DNA of 64,000 nucleotides, taken from assembly GCA_963662155.1 (NCBI GenBank), contig OY759261.1, positions 239,501 to 303,500 on the forward strand, read 5' to 3'. The stretch is from Lamellibrachia columna. Taxonomy: Eukaryota > Annelida > Polychaeta > Sabellida > Siboglinidae. The translations under genes were made by a program, and so were the position numbers. Positions 1 through 12,161 of this stretch are shown here, piece by piece. Position 1 is the first letter of the stretch, and every line of letters begins with the position of its first letter. The notes under the pieces were generated by a model. The model searched no databases. It was not told where the DNA came from and worked only from the letters and a program-made list of their open reading frames with translations.

Positions 1-1240
1 ATTTCTTATGTTTTTTGGAAGACATTACAAAGTGGGTAGATGACGGGTCACCAGTGGATGTTGTCTACTTAGATTTTGGGAAAGCTTTCGATAAAGTGCC
101 ACATCAAAGATTGTTACTTAAACTAAAAGCCCATGGTATAGGTAATGATGTAATCAGCTGGATAGAAAAGTGGCTTACACACAGAAGACAGAGAGTAATA
201 GTAGATGGTAAGATTTCAAACTAGAAATCGGTTTTGAGTGGGGTACCATAGGGATCAGTATTAGGCCCTACATTGTTTTTAATATATATAAATGATTTGG
301 AAGATGACATATCTAGCAAAGTACTGAAATTTGCAGATGACACAAAAGTATTTAGAAAGGTTACTAATGATACAGATAAACAAAGTTTACAAGATGATCT
401 AGATAAATTAGTTAAATAGTCAGAAAAATGGCATATATTATTAAATTTTGGGACGTGTAAATGTATACACGTAGGACATGGAAACACGGACGAAGAATTT
501 AAAATGGGGGATGCTGTACTAGGTAGAACCACACAAGAAAATGACTTAGGAGTAACATTTAGTGCTGACATGAAAGTTTCAGAGCAATGTGGGATTGCCG
601 CTTCGAAAAGAAATCAAATTATAGGGCTAATTAGGGAACTATCATGTATAAGGAGAAACAGCTAATTGTACCCCTGTACAAAGCAATAGTTAGACCACAT
701 TTGGAATAGTGTATTCAAGCATGGAGGCCGTATCGTAAAAAGGACATAGACAAGCTAGAAAGAATACAACGAAGAGCAACTAAAATGATTCCAGAATTGA
801 GAGACCTTAGTTACGAAAGTCGCTTATTACAATGTGGTTTGACAACACCAGAGACCAGGAGACTAAGAGGAGACCAAATATAAGTGTTTAAAATAGTGAA
901 CGGTTATGAGGATGTTGATAGGAATATGTTCTTCAAACTTAAAGAAGGCAGTAGAACCTTCAAAGCAGCATTAGTTAAGGAGCAGTGTAGGTTGGACATG
1001 AGAAAGTACTCTTTCTCACAGAGGGTTATACATGAATGGAACAAACTACCAAATGATTGTTTTAATGCTAGTAGTGTGAATATGTTCAAAAATAGAATTG
1101 ACATATATTTGATAAGGGCGGGCTATAAATAGATGAGAACATTTTTGGACTCTCGATAAGCCAGTGGCCTCCTTGTCCACTTGCCATCTGGAACTTGTTG
1201 TTTGGGATGGCAATCTTGTTAAATCTTGTTAAATTATCAT
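1..1240 (+). mobile_element. CR1-like non-LTR retrotransposon, 3' part, dead
   Basis: Degraded reverse-transcriptase ORF of a CR1/L2-type LINE, cut by the window edge. Visible pieces in order are RT motif A (VYLDFGKAFDKVPH, about 75-110), a motif-B region interrupted by a stop (GVP*GS, about 240), a motif-C variant FADDT (about 335), and a conserved C-terminal part ending RAGYK with a stop at about 1132. In-frame stops occur near 222, 250, 417, 708 and 881, so it cannot be active. The 3' tail has the phrase GGCAATCTTGTTAAATCTTG followed by a short tandem repeat, which recurs elsewhere in the window and marks this family's 3' end. Confidence 0.9.
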
Positions 1241-2270
1241 ATATCTTATGGCTGTAGATTTAATTATTTGAGTCACCTGATTCTTCGATCACAGACGCTT
1301 TATTGGAAGCCGTTTTTGGTGCCGTTGTTGTTAGAACCTCTGTAAGTTAAACAAAACAGCTACTGCGTTGACTTGGTCGACACCGTTTACATAGTATATA
1401 ATACCAACTATATACATACAGTATGCATCTAGTACAATTCAATATCGACGTGTTCAGTGGATGATAATGTTGGTCTTCAGTAGCGACGTCGGTTCGGCAA
1501 GACAAAAACGTTTGTCTGCAGTTGACACACAAATAGGCGTCATTGACTACAATGGGTCTGATGCACCATTAGTAATCACTAGGTAGCGTTGATGATGTGA
1601 TTAACGAATTCCGGCAAGTAGAAGCGGAGCAAAGTCAACGACGACGGCTTTTCGCCTTTTAGTCACAATTGTAGCCACAGCATATCGGATATAATTATTA
1701 ATGATATATACTATTTAGTTATGAATAATTATCATAGTCATGCAAGCTGAAGCATTACCTCAAACAAAGCAGCTACATCTGAGAGACTTGTGCAAATGGG
1801 TCGATCGGCCATTTCAACAGTTCTCAAATAATAATAATCTGTGAGCTATTGTTGCATCATACGATCGTTAATCGGGAGTTATTCTTTGATATGTGAAGTT
1901 GCTTGGTTCGTCCACTGTGACATGCGTTCGGTGCATGAGACAATGATCACACAGCCCATCCAAGGACAACATTAATCACAAAGTGACCTGTCGCTATGTT
2001 AATTATTAATGCATTTTACGCGTAAACACGGTATTACCGCTTGCTTATGTACCGACGTTGCAGTTGGGATCAGACCATCTAAACGTACACTGACATTCGT
2101 AACGTTGATCTCAATTGACACACGCAGCGTTGATCTGCACTCTAAGTTACCTGAAACAGTAATAATTGTTTGTGAAACATATTTATAAATTTATGTGAAT
2201 AACAAAATATAGGCTTTCTGTTAACTATAATTACACAATTTACTCAGCACTACGACGTTTGGGTCTTCTT
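1241..2270. other. no gene recognised
   Basis: AT-rich unique sequence with many stops in all frames. No splice-flanked coding stretch or repeat structure was seen. Confidence 0.5.
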
Positions 2271-2558
2271 CTATAACTGATTTCTGCGACGACTTAGTCT
2301 TTCTCTGCTCGCCGGAATTATGACAGTTTCGTTCACTCCACTTTGCCTCAGTTCGAATCCAGCATAACTATGTACTTGATTTAGGTGGATTAATGTGAAC
2401 GAATAGTTTTCACGCAAGAATTGCAGCGTAGCTGACGAAACTGCGCTCGAATAAACATATCCGCAGAGGTCAAAGAATAACACGCATTGATACATCAACT
2501 CTGATAAGACAACCGCTGTAAGAAATATACCTTTATCTTTCTTACATTTAATCACCAT
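2271..2558 (-). CDS. hydrophobic ORF, unrecognised, next to the duplication edge
   Basis: A 95-codon open frame that begins MVIKCKKDKGIF and continues with a hydrophobic stretch that could be a membrane or signal segment (residues about 10-40), then a polar, basic tail. The first 42 codons lie inside the 3.4-kb duplicated unit and the rest lies outside it. The second copy (5773-5970) therefore shares only the start and then runs into a different tail. It lies downstream of the TSP1-like exons on the same strand. It could be a 3' exon, a small gene or chance. Confidence 0.2.
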   Translation of the reverse strand: MVIKCKKDKGIFLTAVVLSELMYQCVLFFDLCGYVYSSAVSSATLQFLRENYSFTLIHLNQVHSYAGFELRQSGVNETVIIPASRERLSRRRNQL

Positions 2559-2694
2559 TTGCGGACTGGTATATGGAGGTTTAACTAATATTCAATGTTG
2601 GTCAGTCGTTTTCTTTGACTTCAGTTAAACTGCCACTGGGTAGTTTTATTAAGTGTCATATACCAGACTTGCTGAAATAGCGTGTGGCACTTAC

Positions 2695-2776
2695 TGAACT
2701 CACAACAGTCGCCATAACCATCATCTTCGCAGTGACATTTGAAACTTGAATTTGAATGTGTGCCGAAGACACATTT
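2695..2776 (-). CDS. somatomedin-B-like exon, copy 1
   Basis: An 82-nt stretch bounded by a ttag acceptor and a GTAAGT donor reads KCVFGTHSNSS then FKCHCEDDGYGDCCEF. The CxC...YGDCC spacing is that of the C-terminal half of somatomedin-B domains, which often accompany TSP1 repeats in secreted matrix proteins. The N-terminal cysteines of a full domain are not seen here. The phase with the neighbouring TSP1 exons is not settled, so it may be a partial or decaying exon. Confidence 0.4.
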
Positions 2777-2787
2777 CTAACTGCACG

Positions 2788-2889
2788 CAACTGTCTGGAC
2801 GATGTCAGCTTCTGTGAGACCACAGTTGTCTAGACAAGAGGTATCATTGCGGTCTGCACTGCAGCATATGGGCCGCCTTCTGGCAGACA
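2788..2889 (-). pseudogene. truncated TSP1-like exon, copy 1
   Basis: It has the same acceptor context (TTTGTAG then TGTCTGC) and the same C-terminal half (ICCSADRNDTSCLDNCG) as the intact TSP1-like exons. About 60 nt in the middle are missing, including the Trp-Ser-Trp segment, and a TAG follows after VACS. It is probably a dead copy. Confidence 0.5.
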
Positions 2890-3289
2890 CTACAAATATG
2901 CCTCCTAATTATGATAGTAATTTAGAAAACCTCAGATCTGAAGGATCTTTTTAAACGAACTTGATGTGTAGCTCGTTACTGTGGGGGCTTTAAAATAATG
3001 TTAACGAATATAATGTTTGTCTTACAGTAAGTAATTGTATTGATTTATTCGTGTAAAATATTAAATAAATAAACAACGCACTCTAAATTATTGTATTGAA
3101 GAACTAACTAGGTTTTCACGAGCACGATGCAATATTCACCAACGAACCATGTACCTGACGTACATCTCTCTATTGCAACAGGGAATTAACTTGTGGCACA
3201 CAATCTGTTTTACAAGAACATCTATAAAATGTCAGAAACGGAATTGACAATTAGTAACGGGGTCAAGAGATTAGATTCCACCTTAAGCC

Positions 3290-3453
3290 GCACGTCATTG
3301 TCTACGAGGTCCGATTCTGTGAGGCCACATTCTTGTTGACAAGAGGTATCATTCGAGCCCGCCTTGCAGCAAACTGACCGATTTCTCGACTGGTGACACT
3401 TACAGGTAGCGTCGCAGGGGGTCCAACTACTACATTGGAAGTTGTCGCAGACA
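3290..3453 (-). CDS. TSP1-like exon A, copy 1
   Basis: This cysteine-rich exon starts after a TTGTAG acceptor. It reads VCDNFQCSSWTPCDATCKC, then RNRSVCCKAGSNDTSCQQEC. The W-x-x-C...C...R-x-R-S-x-C-C pattern matches a thrombospondin type 1 repeat fused to a short Cys tail, consistent with a secreted or extracellular adhesion protein. The 3' end of the exon was not determined. It has a sister at 6702-6865. Confidence 0.55.
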
Positions 3454-3589
3454 CTACAACACAAGGCAATACATAAAACTGACGTACACATCTACATTGT
3501 AAGTTTTGTAGTAGGAAAATAAATGTTGATGCATAATCTTCTTTTGTACAAGAACATCCATCAAACCGGAGTTAGGAATGGAATGGAAC

Positions 3590-3730
3590 GATGAATCGAG
3601 ACTACATTGCTGTAGGCAAGATGTATCACTCGCCTCCTCGTTGCAGCATATAGACCGCGACCTCGAATGGCGGCCATCACACTTTGATCTGCAGGAATCC
3701 CAACTTCCCCATTTGAAAAGGTGGCAGACC
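3590..3730 (-). CDS. TSP1-like exon B, copy 1
   Basis: It starts after a TTTTGTAG acceptor and reads VCHLFKWGSWDSCRSKCDG, then RHSRSRSICCNEEASDTSC. This is the clearest TSP1 signature of the set (WGSWDSC, then CxGR, then RSRSICC). The acceptor phase is the same as in exons A and C, so the modules could be shuffled without frame loss. No clear donor was chosen. Confidence 0.6.
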
Positions 3731-4113
3731 CTACAAAATAATGTGTAAATCACAGTTGTAAAATGTACCACTTCAGATCTGAAGTATGTCTGAATGAAGC
3801 ACATTTTATACGCAACTCATCAACATGTAGTACATTAACACAATGTTAGCGGTTATAATTGTTATGTGACAATAAAATATAGTATTGATACTAATCATAA
3901 TAAGACATATTACTCTAGTTAATTTGGACTAAAACGACAAATTCAACACAACAATGTTTCGTACAACGACAACCATATCCGTTGCTTCTAACATATGCCG
4001 AAGTGTTGGTACACAATCTGTCTTACAAAACAATATATTAAAGATGTCAGCAACGAAGTCAGTGAATGATAACAGGGCCATATGTATGTGCGCATGCATA
4101 CTCTAGGCTACAC

Positions 4114-4275
4114 GATGTTGTCTCGGCGAGGTCCAATTCTGTGTGGCTACAGGTTTCTAGACAAGAGGTATCTCTCGAGTCCTCATTGAAGCATATAGAC
4201 CGCCATATCGAGTGCCGACCGCCACACCTTGCGGTGCAGGAGGTCCAGCTCCCCCGTGACAACAGGTCGCAGACA
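4114..4275 (-). CDS. TSP1-like exon C, copy 1
   Basis: A 162-nt exon with a CTTGTAG acceptor and a possible GTGTAG donor, phase 2 at both ends. It reads VCDLLSRGSWTSCTARCGG, then RHSIWRSICFNEDSRDTSC. In this copy the second Cys of the ICC pair is Phe (TTC), whereas copy 2 keeps Cys (TGC). That is one of the few differences between the two copies and hits a structural residue. Confidence 0.6.
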
Positions 4276-4721
4276 CTACAAGACATGCCTCATAACTGTG
4301 ATAGTTAAATAGGCAACTTCAGATCTGGAGGTATATTTGACTGATGCAAACCGCATGATCACATCATTAAAGTTTAGTACATCAAAACAGTGTTAACGAA
4401 TATAAATGTCGTATGACAGTTATTGTATTTACAACTATTATATGTATGATAACAAAACATTGCACTCTAACTCATTCGCACTAAAATTTTAAATTCAACA
4501 CAATATTTTCTCATACAATTGGAAAACTGGCTATGATTTTACGAATCTCTACGTATCTCTATTGAACCTGGGGATAAAATGAAGAAATCATCCAAAAACG
4601 TATCAGCGACTGAGTTGGGAACATGTCAAGAAGGCAAAGGATTATATGCCAAATACGTATCCGGGCCGCACGTAGCTGTATTGTGGAGGACAGAATTGAT
4701 GTAACCACCCTGTGTTAGACA

Positions 4722-4800
4722 AGTGTTCACATGCAAGCCCGCAGCATACAGACCGCGACCTCGAGTGGCGGCCGCCACACACTGAGCTGCAGCTCAACGT
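4722..4800 (-). pseudogene. TSP1-like exon remnant, copy 1
   Basis: A minus-strand fragment reads CSSVCGGRHSRSRSVCCG, the core of the TSP1-like exon. No acceptor and no Trp segment are seen. It is a remnant of a fifth module; the second copy is at 8134-8212. Confidence 0.45.
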
Positions 4801-5772
4801 TTCAACGCATGGATCAGTTGTTTACAGTTGTTTCGTTTTACCCTATGTGCTAGTCCACTCAGTAGAAGTACAACGATTAGGCAACAGTTCTTTGAGAACT
4901 GGAATCACAATGGATGTAAATCGCAGTAATTATAAATATAAAATCACAGTAGATATAAATCACAGTAGTTATCAATGCATAGTTGCAGTAAATATAAATC
5001 ACAGTAGTTATAAATATAAAATCGCAGTAAAATATTACATAAACTTTACAGGCTGCAGTATTATTTATTCTTACAAACTATGGTAATCGTGTGACTGGGT
5101 TACAAGATACTCTGTGCAGTGCGATGTAAGTGCAGGTCTTCACCCTGGTTGGGCCCCAGGGCGATACTGGGTAAAGAACGTCTTGCTGAAAAGCCTGTTA
5201 GTTGACAGTTTATTGTATATTCTGCATATTGTTTCCTGGTGGCTTCTGATTCGTTGCTGACAGCCTATGATTAGGACATATAACTAATGTACATTTTATA
5301 CCTGATGGCTATAAGTAATGTACGTTTAGTTTGAGAGAATACTCCGATTTATTGAGTTGTTTTTAGGGTGGTTTGGGTTTCGCGCGCTTTATATTTATTG
5401 TTTACGAATCCGTCATCTTGTTTTGAAGCTTTGGGCTGGTTGCTAAGCAAACTAATTTAGTAAAACATAACTTTGGAATGTTTGCTCGCAAATCTATTTA
5501 TATGAACGTTATGATTGTGATGATGATACTATTATACGTTTGTAAGTTTGGATTAATAAAAGTCTTTAAAAAGGGTATTACAGTCGATAGACGTAGCGGT
5601 AAGCAAAATATACATCGACATCTGACGGATGCGCACGACCGTCCGACGTTATTGAGAGTACTCGCACAAAACATATAGAAACTATCACAATTGGCCATTA
5701 AGTGCATAACTTAATAAATAAATACAGCTTGCCTCCAGGGGGAACAGCTCAGTACGTACGGAACTCCTCCAT
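4801..5772. other. non-coding part of the duplicated unit
   Basis: AT-rich sequence containing a short degenerate array (ATAAATCACAGTAGTTATAA-like, about 4915-5030). Two small overlapping ORFs on opposite strands near 5480-5700 show no recognisable domain. The same sequence recurs 3,412 bases downstream. Confidence 0.5.
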
Positions 5773-6106
5773 TCAATATATACTATTATCTGCCAGGGCC
5801 AGTTCCGACTTCCCAACTTGACTGCATTTCCATGTCAGCGTAGCTGACAAAACTGCGCTCGAATAAACATATCCGCAGAGGTCAAAGAATAACACGCATT
5901 GATACATCAATTCTGATAAGACAACCGCTGTAAGAAATATACCTTTATCTTTCTTACATTTAATCACCATTTGCGGACTGGTATATGGAGGTTTAACTAA
6001 TATTCAATGTTGGTCAGTGGTTTTCTTTGACTTCAGTTAAACTGCCACTGGGTAGTTTTATTAACTGTCATATACCAGACTTGCTGAAATAGCGTGTGGC
6101 ACTTAC

Positions 6107-6188
6107 TGAACTCACAACAGTCGCCATAACCATCATCTTCGCAGTGACATTTGAAACTTGAATTTGAATGTGTGCCGAAGACACATTT
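6107..6188 (-). CDS. somatomedin-B-like exon, copy 2
   Basis: Duplicate of the 2695-2776 exon with the same CxC and YGDCC pattern, acceptor and donor. Confidence 0.4.
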
Positions 6189-6199
6189 CTAACTGCACG

Positions 6200-6301
6200 C
6201 AACTGTCTGGACGATGTCAGCTTCTGTGAGACCACAGTTGTCTAGACAAGAGGTATCATTGCGGTCTGCACTGCAGCATATGGGCCGCCTTCTGGCAGAC
6301 A
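6200..6301 (-). pseudogene. truncated TSP1-like exon, copy 2
   Basis: Duplicate of 2788-2889 with the same internal deletion. The deletion therefore predates the 3.4-kb duplication. Confidence 0.5.
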
Positions 6302-6701
6302 CTACAAATATGCCTCCTAATTATGATAGTAATTTAGAAAACCTCAGATCTGAAGGATCTTTTTAAACGAACTTGATGTGTAACTCGTTACTGTGGGGGC
6401 TTTAAAATAATGTTAACGAATATAATGTTTGTCTTACAGTAAGTAATTGTATTGATTTATTCGTGTAAAATATTAAATAAATAAACAACGCACTCTAAAT
6501 TATTGTATTGAAGAATTAACTAGGTTTTCACGAGCACGATGCAATATTCACCAACGAACCATGTACCTGACGTACATCTCTCTATTGCAACAGGGAATTA
6601 ACTTGTGGCACACAATCTGTTTTACAAGAACATCTATAAAATGTCAGAAACGGAATTGACAATTAGTAACGGGGTCAAGAGATTAGATTCCACCTTAAGC
6701 C

Positions 6702-6865
6702 GCACGTCATTGTCTACGAGGTCCGATTCTGTGAGGCCACATTCTTGTTGACAAGAGGTATCATTCGAGCCCGCCTTGCAGCAAACTGACCGATTTCTCG
6801 ACTGGTGACACTTACAGGTAGCGTCGCAGGGGGTCCAACTACTACATTGGAAGTTGTCGCAGACA
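6702..6865 (-). CDS. TSP1-like exon A, copy 2
   Basis: Duplicate of 3290-3453; the encoded residues are identical over the visible domain. Confidence 0.55.
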
Positions 6866-7001
6866 CTACAACACAAGGCAATACATAAAACTGACGTACA
6901 CATCTACATTGTAAGTTTTGTAGTAGGAAAATAAATGTTGATGCATAATCTTCTTTTGTACAAGAACATCCATCAAACCGGAGTTAGGAATGGAATGGAA
7001 C

Positions 7002-7142
7002 GATGAATCGAGACTACATTGCTGTAGGCAAGATGTATCACTCGCCTCCTCGTTGCAGCATATAGACCGCGACCTCGAATGGCGGCCATCACACTTTGAT
7101 CTGCAGGAATCCCAACTTCCCCATTTGAAAAGGTGGCAGACC
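7002..7142 (-). CDS. TSP1-like exon B, copy 2
   Basis: Duplicate of 3590-3730; same WGSWDSC and RSRSICC motifs. Confidence 0.6.
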
Positions 7143-7525
7143 CTACAAAATAATGTGTAAATCACAGTTGTAAAATGTACCACTTCAGATCTGAAGTATG
7201 TCTGAATGAAACACATTCTATACGCAACTCATCAACATGTAGTACATTAACACAATGTTAGCGGTTATAATTGTTATGTGACAATAAAGTATAGTATTGA
7301 TACTAATCATAATAAGACATATTACTCTAGTTAATTTGGACTAAAACGACAAATTCAACACAACAATGTTTCGTACAACGACAACCATATCCGTTGCTTC
7401 TAACATATGCCGAAGTGTTGGTACACAATCTGTCTTACAAAACAATATATTAAAGATGTCAGCAACGAAGTCAGTGAATGATAACAGGGCCATATGTATG
7501 TGCGCATGCATACTCTAGGCTACAC

Positions 7526-7687
7526 GATGTTGTCTCGGCGAGGTCCAATTCTGTGTGGCTACAGGTTTCTAGACAAGAGGTATCTCTCGAGTCCTCATTG
7601 CAGCATATAGACCGCCATATCGAGTGCCGACCGCCACACCTTGCGGTGCAGGAGGTCCAGCTCCCCCGTGACAACAGGTCGCAGACA
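7526..7687 (-). CDS. TSP1-like exon C, copy 2
   Basis: Duplicate of 4114-4275. It keeps the canonical ICC cysteine pair that is changed to Cys-Phe in copy 1, so this copy looks the more functional. Confidence 0.6.
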
Positions 7688-8133
7688 CTACAAGACATGC
7701 CTCATAACTGTGATAGTTAAATAGGCAACTTCAGATCTGGAGGTATATTTGACTGATGCAAACCGCATGATCACATCATTAAAGTTTAGTACATCAAAAC
7801 AGTGTTAACGAATATAAATGTCGTATGACAGTTATTGTATTTACAACTATTATATGTATGATAACAAAACATTGCACTCTAACTCATTCGCACTAAAATT
7901 TTAAATTCAACACAATATTTTCTCATACAATTGGAAAACTGGCTATGATTTTACGAATCTCTACGTATCTCTATTGAACCTGGGGATAAAATGAAGAAAT
8001 CATCCAAAAACGTATCAGCGACTGAGTTGGGAACATGTCAAGAAGGCAAAGGATTATATGCCAAATACGTATCCGGGCCGCACGTAGCTGTATTGTGGAG
8101 GACAGAATTGATGTAGCCACACTGTGCTAGACA

Positions 8134-8212
8134 AGTGTTCACATGCAAGCCCGCAGCATACAGACCGCGACCTCGAGTGGCGGCCGCCACACACTGAGCT
8201 GCAGCTCAACGT
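8134..8212 (-). pseudogene. TSP1-like exon remnant, copy 2
   Basis: Duplicate of the remnant at 4722-4800. Confidence 0.45.
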
Positions 8213-9271
8213 TTCAACGCATGGATCAGTTGTTTACAGTTGTTTCGTTTTACCCTATGTGCTAGTCCACTCAGTAGAAGTACAACGATTAGGCAACAGT
8301 TCTTTAAGAACTGGAATCACAATGGATGTAAATCGCAGTAATTATAAATATAAAATCACAGTAGATATAAATCACAGTAGTTATCAATGCATAGTTGCAG
8401 TAAATATAAATCACAGTAGTTATAAATATAAAATCGCAGTAAAATATTACATAAACTTTACAGGCTGCAGTATTATTTATTCTTACAAACTATGGTAATC
8501 GTGTGACTGGGTTACAAGATACTCTGTGCAGTGCGATGTAAGTGCAGGTCTTCACCCTGGTTGGGCCCCAGGGCGATACTGGGTAAAGAACGTCTTGCTG
8601 AAAAGCCTGTTAGTTGACAGTTTATTGTATATTCTGCATATTGTTTCCTGGTGGCTTCTGATTCGTTGCTGACAGCCTATGATTAGGACATATAACTAAT
8701 GTACATTTTATACCTGATGGCTATAAGTAATGTACGTTTAGTTTGAGAGAATACTCCGATTTATTGAGTTGTTTTTAGGGTGGTTTGGGTTTCGCGCGCT
8801 TTATATTTATTGTTTACGAATCCGTCATCTTGTTTTGAAGCTTTGGGCTGGTTGCTAAGCAAACTAATTTAGTAAAACATAACTTTGGAATGTTTGCTCG
8901 CAAATCTATTTATATGAACGTTATGATTGTGATGATGATACTATTATACGTTTGTAAGTTTGGATTAATAAAAGTCTTTAAAAAGGGTATTACAGTCGAT
9001 AGACGTAGCGGTAAGCAAAATATACATCGACATCTGACGGATGCGCACGACCGTCCGACGTTATTGAGAGTACTCGCACAAAACATATAGAAACTATCAC
9101 AATTGGCCATTAAGTGCATAACTTAATAAATAAATACAGCTTGCCTCCAGGGGGAACAGCTCAGTTCGTACGGAACTCCTCCATTCAATATATACTATTC
9201 TCTGCCAGGGCCAGTTCCGACTTCCCAACTTGACTGCATTTCCATTATAATTATTATGTTGTTTGGCAAAG

Positions 9272-9273
<2 letters not shown>

Positions 9274-9306
<33 letters not shown>
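9274..9306. repeat. (TA)n microsatellite
   Basis: A short run of TA dinucleotides just after the right edge of the 3.4-kb duplication. Confidence 0.95.
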
Positions 9307-9310
<4 letters not shown>

Positions 9311-11820
9311 AAACATAGATTTCGGCTTATTTATATGTAGGATGCAAGATGAAATACGCATTGTACGTTAGTTGAAAACTGTTAGAAACTGTTAGTCATC
9401 AAATTTGGACATTAAATAGCTGTATTTTCTTTAATATTGCCCTTAGAAATATTAAAAAGTATCATTTTACTTCTTTTTGTTACCATTTGCAGGAACAAAA
9501 TACTAAAACATATATACTAAGAGTCAAACAAATCTTCCGACCTCCCTACCGTAGGCATATGGCTCCATGTCCTGTCATATCATGTTGCATGAATCTATTT
9601 TTCGTCTACTTGGGGAAGTAATTTGGAGGAGTAACAAAAACTTGGATAAAATCATGATAACATGTTTAGCATGATATATGATAATTGAACCATATTAACA
9701 ATTTCTTAGCACCATGGTTTAATATTTGTACCACGTTAAAATGTATTGTATGATGTTATTGCATGACAACACCCCAGCCACAAGTTGCATCGTCTTCTGC
9801 CTCCCATCCACGAGACTCCATCTGCAACCCGCAATAACTCTAAATATAATGTGCCTCGATGCAGAACTCTTTTATATCTTTCGGACTGTACCACTGGCAG
9901 TAACCTTGTATTCATTTACTAATGTTCTAGGTGTTACTTGTAATTAACTGAGTAGTAGTGGTAATTGACTGACAAGGACCGGCTGCCGAAAGCTTCTATG
10001 GCGGGCTAGACGAAACGTTGGGTGACATTATTTGCGCTATATAAACTGCACGCCGCGACACCTTGGTGCTTCCGTTATTGACGAGAGACGGTGGGAAGAG
10101 ATGGCAGGGGATATACCACTGTCTCACTTCCTGGTCCATGACATACGAATCGAGTTACAGTGATGTTAAGACGGTACCCCAAAAATGTTTTTGCACCTTG
10201 AAAAAATAGTTTCTGAACAGGAAAAATGTCATATTTGCAGACTACGACACTTGTGCTGCGCACATGATTAAATGCCTAGTTGCAACTAGACACATATCAC
10301 CCGCCATCTCTTCCCACCGCTAGCTGGTTATGGACCTATCAGTTTTGAATGGATCTGACGGGGAGCATCTCCTATGTGTTTTTTTTTAATGTAGGATTTG
10401 ACGAAAACTGTACAGCAGGTGCGTGAAATGACATGCAACAACTTGTGCCATTGTGATAAAATCCGAATCGTTATTTTGTATACAGGACTAAAAAACGTTA
10501 ACATGGTATCCTGTGGAAAAATAAATAATGATCTGTCACCGGCACGCGACCGGAACCGTCGACGCTAAATCTAAGACAGCTGCTGACGGCAACACCGCCA
10601 CGGACCAAACAGGACACACACCGATATACATATGTCAAACTGTGGATCAGCCGTGGCTGCCCATATCAGGGTTTTATCTAACGAACAAGCCTGTGCTCGA
10701 AAATATACGTCCACACAAAGAAATGTCATGCCCCATAACGAGAAGACCTTCAAAGAAGTGACACATTTATACTAACATCGTGTTATCTGTTTTTAAAAGG
10801 CGCATACGCCTTTTTATATGTGGACCTAATTTTATTTACACATTTTAATTCTATGTAATTAATTTTATGTTATTTATTTATTCATATGCAATTTAACGCT
10901 GTATTATGTTATTGTATTTAATGTCTTAATTAATACGTACGTGTGTGTACTAGTCAGCATATTTGGTAGCAAAGAAAACAAACTTATTAGTATGAACTAC
11001 TACAGCTAACAATAATATTGCTATTATTAGAACACGAGATTGCACTATGTTAAAAGTTCATTTCCTGACATGAATGATATGCGATGTTATTATAGTTGCA
11101 ACAAGTTAAAAGGTAATACACGGTATTATATTATTTATATAATAAACTGTTGTTATATTTGTAGGCATCATGTTGTTAAAAGGGCCATATTTTCATAATG
11201 TTAATATGTTAAAATTAGTTCTACATCATAATATTTGCATTTTGTGCAGTAGTTATAATAGCGTTTTTAGTTTTATCGCTAAATTATTTTTCATCCTCTT
11301 TTAATTTACGTCATGAACACGTTGTTTGATTTGTTGCTGACATTTATGGTAAAACAGAATTTAAGCAAATATTACGACTATGTGAATTTGTAGACTCAAA
11401 CTGCCGCTTGGAATACATGTCCTTTATTTGGTCGCATCTTAAATCTGTCACTGATCACTAGAATTCGATGAGGTACTGAATGCAATTTGAGCAGAAGGTA
11501 GAGTCTAAGCAGTTGTGTGCCTCATTGAGAGAGCCGTCAACTTGTGGCAAGCCGTTTGTCTCGTCGGTACAATGTACGGTCTGGTCAGTACACTAACCAG
11601 ACCATACGTACTAGTCAGCACACTGCTAAATTTGTCTTGGTTGATATTGTCAGAACAGCTACCTGTCTAAAATGTCAATAGGAAGTTTCATGGCCGTTAA
11701 TGCCCGTATCCATAAGATGTATCTGTCACAAACAGACTTGCTTAATTTAGTGACATGCCTAATAGATGACATTGAAAAACAAAGAAAAAGGCCACTAATC
11801 ATTCATGCCAACTTTTTTTG
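9307..11820. other. intergenic, no gene recognised
   Basis: AT-rich sequence without splice-flanked coding stretches or domain-bearing ORFs. Several 60-77-codon ORFs exist but look random. It contains one small inverted-repeat element at 10080-10325. Confidence 0.5.
10080..10325. mobile_element. small inverted-repeat (MITE-like) element
   Basis: The left end reads CGGTGGGAAGAGATGGC and the right end is its reverse complement GCCATCTCTTCCCACCG, about 220 bp apart. No coding capacity is seen. A terminal-inverted-repeat miniature element is the simplest reading; target-site duplications were not identified. Confidence 0.4.
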
Positions 11821-12044
11821 CGTGATCTTGTAACTATCTGGTAGACGGGTAGGTGGCACATAACAAAGTTAATGTATGTGATCTTGTAACTATCTGGTAG
11901 ATGGGTAGGTGGTACATAACAAAGTTAATTTATGTGATCTTGTAACTATCTGGTAGATGGGTATGTGGTACATAACAAAGTTAATTTATGTGATCTTGTA
12001 ACTATCTGGTAGACGGGTAGGTGGTACATAACAAAGATAATTTA
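11821..12044. repeat. 56-bp minisatellite, 4 copies
   Basis: The unit starting GTGATCTTGTAACTATCTGG recurs at 11822, 11878, 11934 and 11990 with a few substitutions. Confidence 0.95.
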
Positions 12045-12161
12045 CTTTGTTATCTGAGTAGATGATTTTGTAAGTTGCCTATAATGAAGTAAAACGATCT
12101 TGTTCCTGGCAACTTTGGCAGAACGTTAAAGGCACATCGGATAATAAAAATATGGCGCCAG

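Larger units (their letters stand above)
2426..9243. repeat. two-copy tandem duplication, 3,412-bp unit
   Basis: Sequence from about 2426 to 5837 is repeated from about 5838 to 9243 with only scattered single-base differences (for example tgaagc/tgcagc at 4188 and 7600, and gaactaac/gaattaac near 3102 and 6514). Every recognisable element in the unit is shifted by exactly 3,412 bases. The unit carries three good TSP1-like exons, a truncated one, a TSP1 remnant and a somatomedin-B-like exon, all on the minus strand. The near-identity means a very recent duplication, gene conversion or an assembly duplicate. Confidence 0.95.

Noticed and set aside
4066..4308. 80-codon plus-strand ORF (and its copy at 7478-7720)
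   Set aside because: Antisense of the TSP1-like exon C; the cysteine pattern is only on the minus strand.
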